Shown here piece by piece: positions 43,032-52,984 of a stretch of 64,000 nucleotides of DNA. The notes under the pieces were generated by a model that had not been told where the DNA came from, did not search any database, and worked only from the letters and a program-made list of their open reading frames with translations. Source of the DNA: Locusta migratoria (Eukaryota > Arthropoda > Insecta > Orthoptera > Acrididae). How positions within the stretch are numbered: the stretch's first letter is position 1; each line of letters starts with the position of its first letter. Made by a program: the position numbers and the translations under genes. Where the stretch lies: NCBI GenBank assembly GCA_026315105.1, contig CM048751.1:334520649-334584648 (forward strand), written 5' to 3'.

Positions 43032-44804
43032 CCCTAGGAGCACCAAGGTATTTTAGGTTACACGGAGCACCAACCAAGGGCGAATTTTGCCCGTGTTACA
43101 AAAAGCTGTAAATCCTGTAAAAATGTATTTAATTTAGGTAATTCTGTCTCCAATGTAACATCGGTTTAATTACTAACAGGAAGTTTCAAAAACCCAAATA
43201 AAAACACTTGTACAAATATGTTTTAAGGTACAATGAAAATTAAAAAGAAACCTCTCTTCACTTGGAGATAATACTAACATTTACAGATGACATTTACCGC
43301 CTGTACACAAAATGGTTGACTCTGAATGTCTCTTACGACTTGTTAACTTGGTTTTTGTAATGTTTTCCCTGGCTCTCTAGTTACTTGCACTCTTCAAGCA
43401 TATGTAGCATCTTGCTTTCCTAGTTGGTTCTTCAACTGCATCAGTTTTGGTCACCTCCAGCTTATTTCCAAGGATCTCTCCCATCGCACAAATAATGGGC
43501 AACTGGAGTCCTTTCAAGTCCCTGAATCGCTCTTCTACATGTGGTTTCAAAAGTTCAATGCCTAGTTCATGGAGATACAGTTTCTTCGCATTTCATTTCC
43601 TTCATTCCACTTAGGCACATTCATCTTGAACAGTGTGTAAGAGTTTATTGGAGCTATATCAGGTAGGCTGCAGAACTTGGACAGTGGCCATCTTCTCATA
43701 CCCCGTATTGTAGAGTACGCCCTAGCCATTTGATCTATGCCATCCACTCCTCCCTTAGTGTCATTATTGTATAGGTTTATATGGGTTTTCTTCTTTGGTG
43801 TATCATCATCTACTCCTGCATCATGATGTTGTCTTGACAACATCAATAGATTTTTGTTTTTCCATTGTGATGTAAAAGACAATTGTTACTGGCGGCTTCT
43901 TAGTGTCCTGGTAAATTCCCATTAGAATCAAAATTCCCATCAAAGCATATATTTCAGTTTCGTCAACAGGAGATAGATTTTTTTCTTTCAGCTTCTTCAT
44001 TTGTATGCCCAACAATTTTCTGTACTATTTCAGGTGTGAAAAATTTCTTGAATGATTAACATATACTTGTTACTTTCCCAGCAGTAGTTACTCCCTGATG
44101 TTCATGAACTATGTTGGAAAATCCTTTTTACAATGCCTTGGAGCTTCTGCAAGGTACACCCTACCAGAAATAGTAACATATTAATTGGGAGCGTTACCTG
44201 CATGGGTTGTTTCTTCTTCGTCCTCTGATTCTTCATTTGAACTCTCTTCTACTTCTGTGTGAGCCGATTCAGAGTCACTGAAATCTGATAACTCATCTGA
44301 TAACTCATCGTCTGCTAAAAGTTCAGTAAGAATTTCTGTGTCGTTCAACCCTCTACAACTCATTTTAGAAAATGTACTTTACAAGAAAGGCGTTTGCTTT
44401 ACTGTGGCAAACTGCTAGTAACAATAGTTAGTCTCAACAATGAATATCAAACAAAAATCAGACCGTCAACAAGACATGAAAAACACACAATCATTATTGC
44501 CAAAGAAATTTATTATAAGAAAAATGTAGGGGCAATTTTTGCCCATGCTTGGAGGTTGAAGGGGGCGTGGAGAATTATGGTCACATGGACTACCAACCCA
44601 GGGCAAACTGTGCCCTTGGGCATAAAATTGCTAAATTTTGTTATCAGTTTTTAAAATTGTAGCCATTTAAATGTGTACGGTAGTACTTCATAAGGTGAGA
44701 GACAAATAGAAAAAAGCCCATAAACATTGAAGGATATTAATTATGACTTTTTAATAAAAGAAAAGTGTACGGGCAATTTTCGCCCGTGCTTGGTGCTTGT
44801 AGGG
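43032..44804 (-). mobile_element. piggyBac element 1, internally deleted
   Basis: Ends CCCTAGGAGCACCAAGG (left) and CCCTACAAGCACCAAGC (read from the right), bounded by CTAA (mutated TTAA) and TTAA. Just inside both ends are GGGC..GCCC hairpins (GGGCGAATTTTGCCC; GGGCAATTTTCGCCC). Transposase pieces on the minus strand: an acidic N-terminus (ELSDFSDSESAHTEVEESSN, 44181-44363), YALMGILILMGIYQD (43821-44015), and KKKTHINLYNNDTKGGVDGI DQM with RRWPLSKF (43562-43882). The catalytic centre between the last two is deleted. Confidence 0.88.
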
Positions 44805-44808
44805 TTAA

Positions 44809-44884
44809 GGATGCCGCTTGTTTAGGCAATGCATCAACTTCCTCATTATAGGAGATACGAGCGTGAGAAGGCACCCACAGCCAA
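44809..44884 (-). pseudogene. RNase H fragment of the jockey-type LINE
   Basis: NWLWVPSHARISYNEEVDAL PKQAASLT on the minus strand: the WVPSH..I..NE.AD..AK block of LINE RNase H domains (with changes in the conserved Gly and Asp). It is squeezed between two TTAA insertion sites. Confidence 0.8.
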
Positions 44885-44888
44885 TTAA

Positions 44889-46428
44889 CCCTTCTATGCA
44901 CGACCTATATATTTTGCACATTTACATACCCTGGATCCATTGAACCCGTTACGTCTAATATGAGAATTTAAATGAAAATAAGTGCTTTGTGGATATTATC
45001 AACCACGAATATTTTTATTTGAAAGATCATGAGTATAATATAAGAAAGCTGTGGCCATTTTAATGATTTTACTGGCTTTTAAAATGTATAATTAGTATAA
45101 TTTTAACCCTGTATAACTTTTTAATAAATTATATTATGAAAAGTGATACAGACACCACCATTATTATTTTTCACAGTGTTCAAATATATGATTTTGCCAC
45201 TGACAAAGCATAAATCATTTCACAAAAAACATCACATCAGTTTGCTGGTCCTGGTATAAATTTCACCACATTCTGAGCAGGCGTTTTATTTTGCACTGGG
45301 AACCTTTCACTCCATAGCATACCATTTGGAGCAATATAAACGTTAGCCCTTTCACTGCTTATTTGTCCTGAGATATTATTATTTAGATCATCATCTTCAC
45401 CACCACCACTACGCGGTTCTTCATCCAAAGAGTCGTGTGACACTGCCTGAGGAACAGCTTCATGGTTTTCATCCGAAGAAGAACTTATATCTGAAAGGAA
45501 ATAGTCATCTTCAGCTACACATTGAGTAAAAACTGATTCAAAATTTGGGCTTGAAAAAAGTATGCTATCCTCTTTCCTGTTCCTTTTTTTAGATGCAGAT
45601 CCTGACATTGTCTGAAAGATAATAATATGAATAAATAACCTCAGTACTCTCTTTTCCAATGGAGTGTAGAAATATAGCGGCTCTTTATGTAATTTTCTAC
45701 TGTTACCAATAACACTTACCTTTCTTCCGAATGAGTATCAAATGTCAAACGATACTGCTGAGTAGCAAACTCCTACAGTCTTTCTGTACAGCATCACACA
45801 CTAATAAACACCCACTGCTATATTTTGCTTCTTACACAACACTGCTGTCTGACAGTTAAAATGCCACGTTATAACAATACGTTTTCTGCGATCACAACAA
45901 TGCATATGTGTGGCAGTAAAGTATTCTCGGTTCTCCAACAAAATGTAATTGATTACAACCCAATCTAATTTAACGACGCTTTAACGTAATCCACAGGGTC
46001 CATAGGATCCAAGTTATGTAAATGTGTAGTATAAAGAAGAAAATTAAAGTGGAACTTAAACTAATATCACACAACTCTAGTAGTATCTGTAATGTATTAC
46101 TGAATATTGTCGGAGAGCATACCTGAACGGTTGGGACTCAGTTTCAAGTCTTTAAACCACAAATTAAAAATTGCCGGCCGCGGTGGCCGAGGGGACTACG
46201 GCGCTTCAGTCACGGTCTGCACGGCCACTACGGTCGGGGGTTCGAATGCCCCCTCGGGCATGGATATTTGTGCCGTTCTTAGTTGTAGGTAGTTCATAAG
46301 TAGTTTGTAAGTTTAGGGACTGATGACCCCGTAGTTAAGTCCCTTAAGCTTAACAAACATTTGAACATTTCGAATTAAAAATTAAAATTGCTCCCGGGTC
46401 CATTGGACCCAGGGTATGCATACTAGGG
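44889..46428 (-). mobile_element. piggyBac-like element 2
   Basis: Left edge TTAA then CCCTTCTATGCAC; right edge read back CCCTAGTATGCATACCCTGG. Both ends also share a subterminal CATACCCTGGATCCATTGAA / CATACCCTGGGTCCAATGGA block. The minus-strand frame 45237-45659 resembles a piggyBac N-terminus: acidic (DDYFLSDISSSSDENHE) with a basic KKRNRKE. No catalytic domain. A SINE-a sits inside. The right TTAA is altered by an adjoining hAT-like MITE. Confidence 0.7.
46173..46372 (+). mobile_element. SINE-a inside piggyBac 2
   Basis: Full head GCCGGCCGCGGTGGCCGAG. Perfect duplication AATTAAAAATT at 46162-46172 and 46373-46383. Confidence 0.95.
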
Positions 46429-46430
46429 TT

Positions 46431-46724
46431 CATTGGCGTAACTAGAACTTGGCTTTGGGAGGGGGGGGGGATAGATCTGCTTTACGAGCAAAATTTTAGT
46501 CGGTTTCCAGACATACTACCATCTACCACTCCCGTTGAAGAAACTAATTGAATCCCATTTAATGAAAGCTTATGGTAAAACACCAGAAGTTTCCAATCTT
46601 TACCTTTACCAGATTGCTGTTATACGATTTCTTTCTTTTCTTTTTTTCTTTTCTTCTTCTTCTTTTTTTCGGGTTCTAAGGGGGGAGGTTCTATCCGCCT
46701 CATCCCCCCATAGTTACACCACTG
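46431..46724. mobile_element. hAT-like MITE, copy 1
   Basis: Ends CATTGGCGTAACTAG and, read from the right, CAGTGGTGTAACTATGG; flanked by CTAGGGTT and CTAGGATA (8 bp). CAGTGGCGTAACTA with an 8-bp duplication is hAT-like. The interior has G-runs and a TTTC-rich tract. Copy 2 is at 51663-51943. Confidence 0.75.
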
Positions 46725-47290
46725 CTAGGATAACTGTCCACCCCGTATTTGTACAGCGAATATATGCCGAAATCACATCCAAGTTTCAGCGCCCTGCAAT
46801 GCATACAGTCCGCACTGCAGCACTCGGAACACCGTTGGTTTAATTAATACCACCCGGTAGTTCACACGAATGGACTAGTTCTTGCTATAGCCAGTGTACA
46901 GGAAGTAGTTGTCTGGCGTTTGTGTGTGTGTGTGGCTCGGTCACGTGCCAGTTAGTACCAGCTGCGGCCGCGCCAGCAGCGGCGGCGCTAGAGAGCCTGT
47001 GCCGTCTGCCCGTTCCTGCGCCCCTTTGAGGTGCAGGGGGCGTGTCCACCAGTGGACACACCCACGTCCGACTACATGCGCTACCTGCCGCGGTCCTAAT
47101 CGCCCCCTCTGTTAATTACCTCTCCACTGCTCCCGCTCTCTGACTTGGAACCGAAAACCACTGTCTAACTGGGTCACCGAATATCTACACTGCTTCACAA
47201 CATGGGCCAGCAACTTAGTATGCGGTGGCCCTTTAATTCCAACAAAGTCATTACCAAAGAAATAACGATATAGAACATTGTAGCAAACTA
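46725..47290. other. Unassigned; GC-rich block 46960-47100
   Basis: The first 40 bp (AACTGTCC..GAATATATGCCGAAAT) also follow MITE copy 2. The GC-rich block carries a 68-codon frame (46909-47115) without a known domain. A (TG)n run lies at 46920-46932. Whether this is a host exon cannot be judged. Confidence 0.3.
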
Positions 47291-47292
47291 TA

Positions 47293-48562
47293 TACAGGGT
47301 GTTACAAAAAGGTACGGCCAAACTTTCAGGAAACATTCCTCACACGCGAAGAAAGAAAATATGCTATGAGGACATAAAGGCTTAATTTACATGTAAGAGC
47401 CCATTTTATTACTTCTCTTCAAATCACATTAATCATGGAATGGAAACACACAGCAATAGAACGTACCAGCGTGGCTTCAAAATGTTCAAATGTTTGTAAA
47501 TCTATCGGACTAAACTGCGTGCTCATCAGTTCCTAGCTTACAAACTACTTAAACCTAGGTAAACTAACATAAGGACACACATACACCCATGCCCCAGAGA
47601 GGACTCGAACCTCCACGGCGAGCAACCGCGCGCTCCGCAGCGAGACGCTTTAGACCGCTCGGCTACTCCACGGCGGCAGCTGACTTCAAACACTTTGTTG
47701 CACGAAATTTTCAAGATGTCCTTCGTTATCGAGGATACATACATCCACCCTCCGTCGCATGGAATCCCTGATGCGCTGATGCAGCCCTGGAGAATGGCGT
47801 ATTGTGTCACAGCCGTCTACAATACGAGCACGAAGAGTCTCTACATTTGGTACCGGCGTTGCGTAGACAAGAGCTTTCAAATGCCCCATAAATGAAAGTC
47901 AAGAGGGTTGAGGTCAGGAGAGCGTGAAGGCCATGGAATTGGTCCGTCTCTACCAATCCATTGGTCACCGACTCAGTTGTTGAGAAGCGTACGAACAAGT
48001 CGACTGAAATGTGCAGGAGCTCCATCGTGCATGAACCACATGTTTTGTCATACTTGTAAAGGCACATGTTCTAGCAGCACAGGTAGAGTATTCCGTATGA
48101 AATCATGATAACGTGCTCCAGTGATTGTAGGTGGAAGAACATGAGGCCCAATCAAGACATCACCAACAATTTCTGCCCAAACGTTCACAGAAAAACTGTG
48201 TTGATGACGTGATTGCACAATCGCGTGCGGATTCTCGTCAGCCCACACATGTTCATTGTGAAAATTTACAATTTGATCACGTTGGAATGAAGCCTCATCC
48301 GTCGCATGTCAACACAAGCACCTGATACCGCCAACTGGCGGTGAATCGAGGAAGTACAGTACATACTAACGGAACCATTGGGTATTTTGACAATTGTCTG
48401 CACGAATTATATCAATTTACATTTAGAAAGAGAAATACTAAATGAGCTCTGACATGGAAATTAAGCGTTTCCGGACACATGGCCACATAACATATTTTCT
48501 TTCTTTGTGTGTGAGGTATGTTTCCTGAAAGTTTCGCCGTAACTTTTTGTAACAACTTGTAT
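47293..48562 (-). mobile_element. mariner-like element 2 with SINE insertion
   Basis: Inverted ends GGGTGTTACAAAAAGGTACG and GTTGTTACAAAAAGTTACGG (read from the right), continuing with AACTTTCAGGAAACA in both, next to TA. Minus strand: FSVNVWAEIVGDVLIGPHVL, TITGARYHDFIRNTLPVLLE, then frameshifted MHDGAPAHFS (catalytic Asp block, 48020 region), IPWPSRSPDLNPLDFHLWGH and LKALVYATPVPNVETLRARI. Frameshifts and the SINE inactivate it. Confidence 0.88.
47480..47681 (-). mobile_element. SINE-b inside mariner 2
   Basis: Head GAGTAGCCGAGCGGTCTAAA, B-box GGTTCGAGTCC; short duplication around CTTCAAA on each side. Confidence 0.92.
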
Positions 48563-49744
48563 ACATAAATGAATTGCTGTTCGTTAGTCTCGCTAGAACG
48601 CGATTACGGCTGAACCGATTTGGCTAATTTTAGTCTTGAAATGTTCTTGTAAGTCCAGGGAAGGTTTAAACGGTGATAAAATATGGAAAAGTTGTCCTGA
48701 AAAGAGGAAAATCGATAAAAAGTGAAACACTTTTTTCCTGTGAGCTATCAATACCGTCCGTCCAATTGCAATAAAAATTTGTATATTTTATATTGAAAGC
48801 AAGAGGAAGATTCGGATCAAACAAAAATTTGGAAAAATAGCCCGGAAAGTATGAAAATTTAGAAAAAACCGAAAGCGATTCTTTCTATAAATAAAAATTG
48901 ATTGTCACAGGGTAGTAAGAGCGTCACGTGAGTACGGCTTGACAGAACAAGATTTCTATGAAATAAATTTTTTGGAAAATTACCGGAAAATTGGAAAATT
49001 TGGAAAAACTGAAAGTGCGTTTTTCTAAGTGTTTTTGATTGAATTCTGCACTATAACTGACTATTCGCACGACGGAGAGGGGTAATTCTTTTTTGTTTTG
49101 TTGTTTGTGGTCTTAGAAAAGTTTTCAATGAAAAAATAGGTACTGTTGAAAAGGAAAGTCGCAAAATTCGAACTAAGTTTCTTTATCAATTTGTTTCTAA
49201 ATGTACTAAGGATCGTTTATCGGATTGCGATAAAATTTTGATCATTTGACGTTCAACGAAAGATGAACGTTCTTATGAACTAAAAATTGAGGAAAGTTGC
49301 CCGGAAAATTTGAAAATTCGTGAGTAACTGAAGGACCTTTTTTCAGCGGATATCAATATCATTCGTCTGATTGGGTTAAATTTTGCATATTTGACGTTCA
49401 AAGAAAGAGTAACGTTCTTATGAAATAAAAATTTGGAAACGTTTCCCGGAAAATTGGAAAATACAGAAAAAATATCAAGAGATATTTCTATAAAATATCA
49501 ATACCATTCATCTGATTGCGATAAAACTTTGCACATTCGACGTTCAAAGCGAGAGGAAGGTTTGAGTGAAGTATAAGTTTGGAATAGTTGACCAGAAAAT
49601 AAGAAAATTTGTGGTAAACTGAAAGAGCTCTTTTCTTTCGGAAATCAATATCATTCGTACGATTGCGATAAAATTTTGCAACTTTGAAGTTGAAAGCCAG
49701 AGTACATACATATTAGCAATTGCAAAGCATTGCCGGGTCGACTA
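48563..49744 (+). mobile_element. Helitron-like non-autonomous element
   Basis: Begins GAATTGCTGTTCGTTAGTCT with CGGCTGAACCGATTTGGCTA, and ends GCATTGCCGGGTCGACTAG. Inside, a ~180-bp motif recurs about five times in diverged form (ATTCGTCTGATTGCGATAAA; AAATTTTGCATATTTGACGT; GGAAAATTTG). The CTAG terminus with a preceding hairpin fits Helitrons; repeated interior copies are common in non-autonomous forms. Confidence 0.55.
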
Positions 49745-50021
49745 GATGACTATCTGATGATGCCTTTATAAAGATACTGGGTTTTAAATACACGATATGG
49801 TTTATATGAAGAGGTAAGTGATACGAAGTTCACCGGGACTCTCGTATCTTGTTACATTTCGCTGCCCAAAAAACTCCACTGTAGAAGTCAAGATGTATTC
49901 CGAACGGAACGATCCTGAGAAACCAAGTCCATTCTTATACGGCTGTTATGTGGAATATGTTCTTTCCGTACAGGTCCGAAATAAACAGACACCATATAAA
50001 TAATTATACATCTGCCCCAAC
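49745..50021. other. Unassigned
   Basis: No recognised feature. Confidence 0.3.
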
Positions 50022-50083
50022 AGGCAACTGACAATTTTAATGCGGACCCATTAATACGCTCGATCCCTTGCGGGAATCCAGTA
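50022..50083 (+). repeat. Host repeat, left of mosaic insertion
   Basis: Same repeat as 12739-12833. It ends with GGAATCCAGTA, which is repeated at 51191-51201 on the far side of the insertion. Confidence 0.75.
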
Positions 50084-50108
50084 GCCGGCCGCGGCGGCCG
50101 AAGTGGGC

Positions 50109-50202
50109 GCCAACGGCCATACCACGTTGGGTACACCGGTTCTTGTTCGATCACCGAAGTTAAGCAACGTTGGGCCTTCTCAGTACTTAGATGGGTGACC
50201 GC

Positions 50203-50204
<2 letters not shown>
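50109..50204 (+). pseudogene. 5S rRNA 5' fragment followed by 42 A
   Basis: Starts GCCAACGGCCATACCACGTT and runs through CCGAAGTTAAGCAACGTTGG to GATGGGTGACCGCCT, the first ~95 nt of a typical animal 5S rRNA, with the usual A-box and C-box. The last ~25 nt (the GGGAACACC end) are missing and replaced by poly(A) (50206-50247). It is a retrocopied fragment, not a gene. Confidence 0.9.
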
Positions 50205-50247
<43 letters not shown>

Positions 50248-50249
<2 letters not shown>

Positions 50250-50849
50250 GTCTTAAAAACAATGGACACGTTAGCGCACGCATTTGTCTGTCGAGATCAG
50301 ACTGAAATCTGGACGTGGACTAGAAGAAGACTAGCTCTTATGACCCGCACCACCGCACTGAACATTACTGTACATGACATACTGCGCCCTGATTGGAAAT
50401 ATTACCCTGACGCCAAACATAATAGTTACACCTGGCTTCTTGGACAGTTTATTTACTATGCGATTAATCGGAAAGCTCCTGCCTTACAAGATTTCATACT
50501 CTATGTTCACGACCAGCATTACGTTCTACAAAAGCGTTCCAAATACAGGACTTTATTCCAAAACTTTTTAAAGGTTTCACTTACGTACTGAATATCATTT
50601 CATTTGTTTGAATTACAAGCTTATTTTCTTTCTTCTTGCTACACGAAGAGTGGGCAGTTCTTACTCATTCCATAGAGCATCGTTTTAGTTTCGTATTATG
50701 ATTTGAAGGGAAGACGCAATTGATTTGTTTTACAATATAACAATATCCTACAGCAGAGGAATGTTTTGTTTATGGCATTTGAAGCCGACGCCGAAGAAGG
50801 CGAACACTGGTGAGCGCAAGGCCGGGCTGAAGGGGTGGAGAGGAGGCCC
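50248..50849 (+). mobile_element. LINE-D 3' part (ORF2 end and 3' UTR)
   Basis: The 109-codon frame at 50262-50591 reads MDTLAHAFVCRDQTEIW, HDILRPDWKYYPDAKHNSYT WLL, and LQKRSKYRTLFQNFL, the same region as the LINE-D C-terminus (NEVHRLTC; YPDETYYPRTKTNAVTW; NHKKYKLYFANFL). The frame enters in the middle of the CCHC motif (5' truncated) and is intact to its stop. The 3' UTR reaches GGCATTTGAAGCC, the same final phrase as at 31690, but continues ~70 bp further (GGGCTGAAGGGGTGGAGAGG) before an AAAG/A tract. Confidence 0.85.
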
Positions 50850-50883
50850 GTAAAAGAAAGAAAGAAAGAAAGAAAAAAAAAAA

Positions 50884-50898
50884 GTCGGTAGAGCGCTT
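50884..50898 (+). other. 15-nt tRNA piece between A-runs
   Basis: GTCGGTAGAGCGCTT: the D-loop to anticodon-stem part common to several tRNAs (AGCTCAGTCGGTAGAGC in full). It starts at the D-loop G18-G19 pair. Confidence 0.6.
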
Positions 50899-50967
50899 AA
50901 AAAAGAAAAAAAAAGAAAAAAGAAAAAAAATTAAAAAAAAAAAAGAAAACAAAAAAAAAATAAAAGA

Positions 50968-50986
50968 ACGGTTAAGACGTCTGCCT
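50968..50986 (+). other. 19-nt SINE-T tRNA piece between A-runs
   Basis: ACGGTTAAGACGTCTGCCT is identical to 37508-37526 of the SINE-T head. It starts at the D-loop G18-G19 pair and stops at the anticodon loop. Confidence 0.8.
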
Positions 50987-51190
50987 AAAAAAAAAAAAAA
51001 AAAAAAGGGACTAAGGCGCTCCAGTCACGTTCTGCACGGCCACTACGGTCGGTGGTTCGAATCCTCCCTCGGGCATGGATATTTGTACCGCCCTAGTTCG
51101 TAATTAGTTCATAAGTAGTTTGTAAGTTTAGGGACTGATGACCCCGTAGTTAAGTCCCATAGACTATACAAACATTTGAACATTTGATTT

Positions 51191-51243
51191 GGAATCCAGT
51201 ATATGCTGTGAGCAAGTGGAATCAAATGGGCTGGGAGCACTAA
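51191..51243 (+). repeat. Host repeat, right of mosaic insertion
   Basis: Resumes the repeat broken at 50083 (TATGCTGTGAGCAAGTGGAA; GGGCTGGGAGCACTA), then meets the LINE-A tail. Confidence 0.75.
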
Positions 51244-51468
51244 ATCTACATCTACATGATACTCTGCATATCACACTGAAGTGCACGGCAGAGAGTTCAG
51301 AGGGTTCACTGAACCACATTTATGTCATGTCGCTATAGTTTCACTCTCTAATAGCTCTCGGGAAAAAGGAACACGAAAACCATTTTTTGTTTTCGATCTG
51401 ATTTCTCTTATTATGATGGTCAAGTCTCCCTAAGTAGGTGGGTGCTAACAATATATCTTCGCACTCTG
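51244..51468 (-). mobile_element. LINE-A 3' end
   Basis: Minus strand: C-terminal codons (CTCCCTAAGTAGGTGGGTGC on plus), 3' UTR and the tail repeat (TCTACATCTACATG on plus). It continues at 51985 after several insertions. Confidence 0.88.
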
Positions 51469-51469
51469 A

Positions 51470-51653
51470 AGCGCCTCAGTGCCCTCGGCCACCGCAGCCG
51501 GCTCAAAAATGTTCAAATGTTTGTATAGTCTATGGGACTTAACTACGGGGTCATCAGTCCCTAAACTTACAAACTACTTATGAACTAGCTAATCCTAAGG
51601 ACGGCACAAATATCCATGCCCGAGGGGGGATTCGAACCCGCGACCGTAGAGGT
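51470..51653 (-). mobile_element. Two partial SINE-a pieces in swapped order
   Basis: On the minus strand a SINE body (51653-51504) starting at the B-box (GGTTCGAATCCCCCC) and running to its 3' end is followed at once by a SINE head (51502-51472, GCCGGCTGCGGTGGCCGAGG), then LINE-A. The part between head and B-box is absent from both. Confidence 0.8.
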
Positions 51654-51662
51654 ACTAGCATT

Positions 51663-51943
51663 CAGTGGCGTAACTAGGACTTGGCTTTGGGGAGGGGGGG
51701 GGATAGATCTGCTTTACGAGCAAAAATTTACGGTTTCCAGACATACTACTATCTACAACTCCCGTTGAATAAACTAATTGACTCCCATCCAATGAAAGCT
51801 TATGGTAAAACACCCAAAGTTTCCAATCTTTGCCTTTACTAGATTGCTGTTATACGATTTATTTCTTTCTTTCTTTTTTTTCGGTTTCTGGATGGGGGGG
51901 GGTTCTATCCCCCTCAACTCCCCCTCCCATAGTTACGCCACTG
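51663..51943. mobile_element. hAT-like MITE, copy 2
   Basis: Inverted ends CAGTGGCGTAACTAGGAC and CAGTGGCGTAACTATGGGAG (read from the right). Flanks CTAGCATT and CTAGGGTT. About 85-90% identical to copy 1 by eye, and the same ~40 bp follows both. Confidence 0.8.
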
Positions 51944-51984
51944 CTAGGGTTAACTGTCCGCCTCGTATTTGTACAGCGAATATA

Positions 51985-52411
51985 TGCCGAAATTTTGCAA
52001 ATACATCTCGCCGCAGCAAATAACGCCTTTCTTTTAATGATTTCCACCCTAACTCGTGCATTATTTTCGATACACTCTCTCCCCTATATCACGATAACAC
52101 AAAAGGAGCTGTTCTTATCTGAATTTTCTCTAAATCGGCCGTCAGTCCCACCTGGTGTGGATCTCACAATGCGCAGCAATACTCCAAAATAGGACGCACA
52201 AGTGTAGTGTAGGCAGTTTTTGTAGCAGAATTGTTGCATCTCCTAAGTGTATCTGCCAATGAAACGCCTTCCCTACAATATTTTCTATGTGTCCATTCTA
52301 ATTTAATTTGTTCGTAATCGTTACTCAAAGGTATTTAGTTGAATCTACTGTCTTACTGTGCTTCAAGGTGGGAATTTGGGTTGGATAGCGTAATTCATTC
52401 TATATTTCTCG
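51985..52411 (-). mobile_element. LINE-A, upstream part of the same copy
   Basis: The minus-strand sequence corresponds to the LINE-A C-terminal region (blocks equivalent to WDPHQVGLT, ERVQ.RAA, SVTEM) in broken frames. Together with 51244-51468 it forms one element. Confidence 0.85.
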
Positions 52412-52438
52412 AAAAAAAAAAAAAAAAAAAAAAAAAAA
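52412..52438. repeat. A-run at the LINE-A 5' junction
   Basis: About 27 A on the plus strand at the 5' (truncated) edge of the minus-strand LINE-A. Confidence 0.85.
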
Positions 52439-52984
52439 GACATGGAAGGACTTCGACTTTAATCTGGTTATGGCAGATACCACTTCGGGATAGATAGTAG
52501 ATGTACCGATAATGGTTTGTACGTCGTCCGTGAACAGATGTGGAGTCTCAAGATATCAGAGCGCTATCTGTGTGTACCTTCGAATTAAATGCTTACACCC
52601 ATAAGATTTAACATGCTATCAACGTGAGAAGCAAACAGGCGACCTAAAACGGATACGCACTCCTGCATCCTACAGCTAATTGAGCCGGTTTGGAAAGGGT
52701 CAAATTGCGGCCTTACGAGTGGCGGAATTGTCTTTTCGGACAGTGATTACTGTAATATTAACAACGAAGAGGATGATGATGAGGAAGTTCATGAGACGTA
52801 ACTATAAATCACTCACAGGCATAACATGCAAAAAGTACCCAATTACATCGCATATTAATTATGGATAATGAATAATAACTATCTTAAGTGCTGGCAATTC
52901 AACCGAAACAGAAGGTAATCTTATGTTCAAATGACGAGACTAGCCGAAACATTAAATGGATTGTTTTCAATTGACGAATTCGTG
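52439..52984. other. Possible Tc1-type transposase N-terminus
   Basis: 52680-52770 (+) reads MSRFGKGQIAALRVAELSFR TV, resembling the helix-turn-helix start of Tc1-type transposases (F.RGQIVALREAGLSFRTI). No other domain or inverted end is seen nearby. Confidence 0.35.

Larger units (their letters stand above)
50084..51190 (+). mobile_element. Mosaic insertion: SINE-a interrupted by 5S, LINE-D and tRNA pieces
   Basis: Bounded by an 11-bp duplication GGAATCCAGTA (50073-50083 and 51191-51201). The outermost parts are the head (50084-50107) and the remainder (51007-51190) of one SINE-a. Between them, in order: 5S rRNA nt 1 to ~95 (50109-50204), 42 A, LINE-D 3' part (50248-50849), A-rich, a 15-nt tRNA piece (50884-50898), A-rich, a 19-nt SINE-T piece (50968-50986), 20 A. 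Everything points the same way, and each joint is an A-run. Confidence 0.88.

Noticed and set aside
45237..45659. A host nuclear acidic protein
   Set aside because: Its composition and its position between piggyBac-like ends make a piggyBac N-terminus more likely.
46909..47115. A host exon in the GC-rich block
   Set aside because: No domain, no convincing splice pair, and simple-sequence content; left as unassigned.
50109..50204. A 5S rRNA gene
   Set aside because: It lacks the last ~25 nt and is followed by poly(A); a retrocopied fragment.
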